This document shows positions 17,046 to 17,055 of a stretch of DNA of 17,055 nt, in pieces. The stretch lies in the NCBI GenBank assembly GCA_018398765.1, contig JAHBMJ010002235.1:1-17055 (forward strand). The letters run 5' to 3'. Made by a program: the position numbers and the translations under genes. The notes under the pieces are model-generated. The model was given only the letters and a program-made list of their open reading frames with translations, was not told the DNA's origin and searched no databases. Within the stretch, counting starts at the first letter, position 1. The number at the start of each line of letters is the position of its first letter. The DNA comes from Chromera velia (lineage: Eukaryota; Sar; Chromeraceae).

Positions 17046-17055
17046 CGACCCCCCC

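Noticed and set aside
1-17055. CRISPR array or bacterial operon structure
   Set aside because: No regularly spaced repeats of that type, no Shine-Dalgarno-led gene clusters, and the genes have spliceosomal introns.

Overview
This is a nuclear-type eukaryotic window. Genes are interrupted by GT-AG introns loaded with microsatellites, and a decayed LTR retrotransposon sits in a long AT-rich intergenic stretch. The protein genes and intron style suit a protist or alga. The repeated TGCATGCA octamer hints at an alveolate with ApiAP2-type regulators (a chromerid such as Chromera is one candidate), but this is inference and the species cannot be fixed from the sequence alone.

Layout. (1) 32-2789, plus strand: seven 3' exons (264 codons plus TAA) of a mitochondrial-type citrate synthase. 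The 5' exons lie off the left edge. (2) 2790-4430: purine/pyrimidine-biased flank with no gene seen. (3) 4430-7300 and 13530-14150: the two halves of one AT-rich region, with palindromes, TATCG-rich tracts in inverted orientation, imperfect inverted repeats and an orphan frameshifted ORF (5879 to 5369, minus strand). (4) 7304-13524, minus strand: a structurally complete Ty3/gypsy element of chromovirus type. It has two 258-bp LTRs, a 5-bp CAGTG target duplication, gag with a degraded zinc knuckle, and pol in the order protease, RT, RNase H, integrase, chromodomain-like C-terminus. Pol keeps one frame for about 4 kb yet carries twelve in-frame stops, so the copy is dead by substitution rather than by indel. 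(5) 14712-16396, minus strand: a two-exon gene for a 498-residue protein with Cys/His zinc-finger-like motifs, an F-box-like motif, ankyrin repeats and a low-complexity acidic/serine tail. (6) 16735-17045: a GC-rich repeat block upstream of that gene.

The two host genes are convergent, separated by about 12 kb that is largely repeat-derived. They show no functional link: citrate synthase is central metabolism, and the ankyrin/F-box-like protein looks like a protein-interaction or ubiquitin-adaptor type. The retroelement is a nested insertion into the older AT-rich region, as the target duplication shows.
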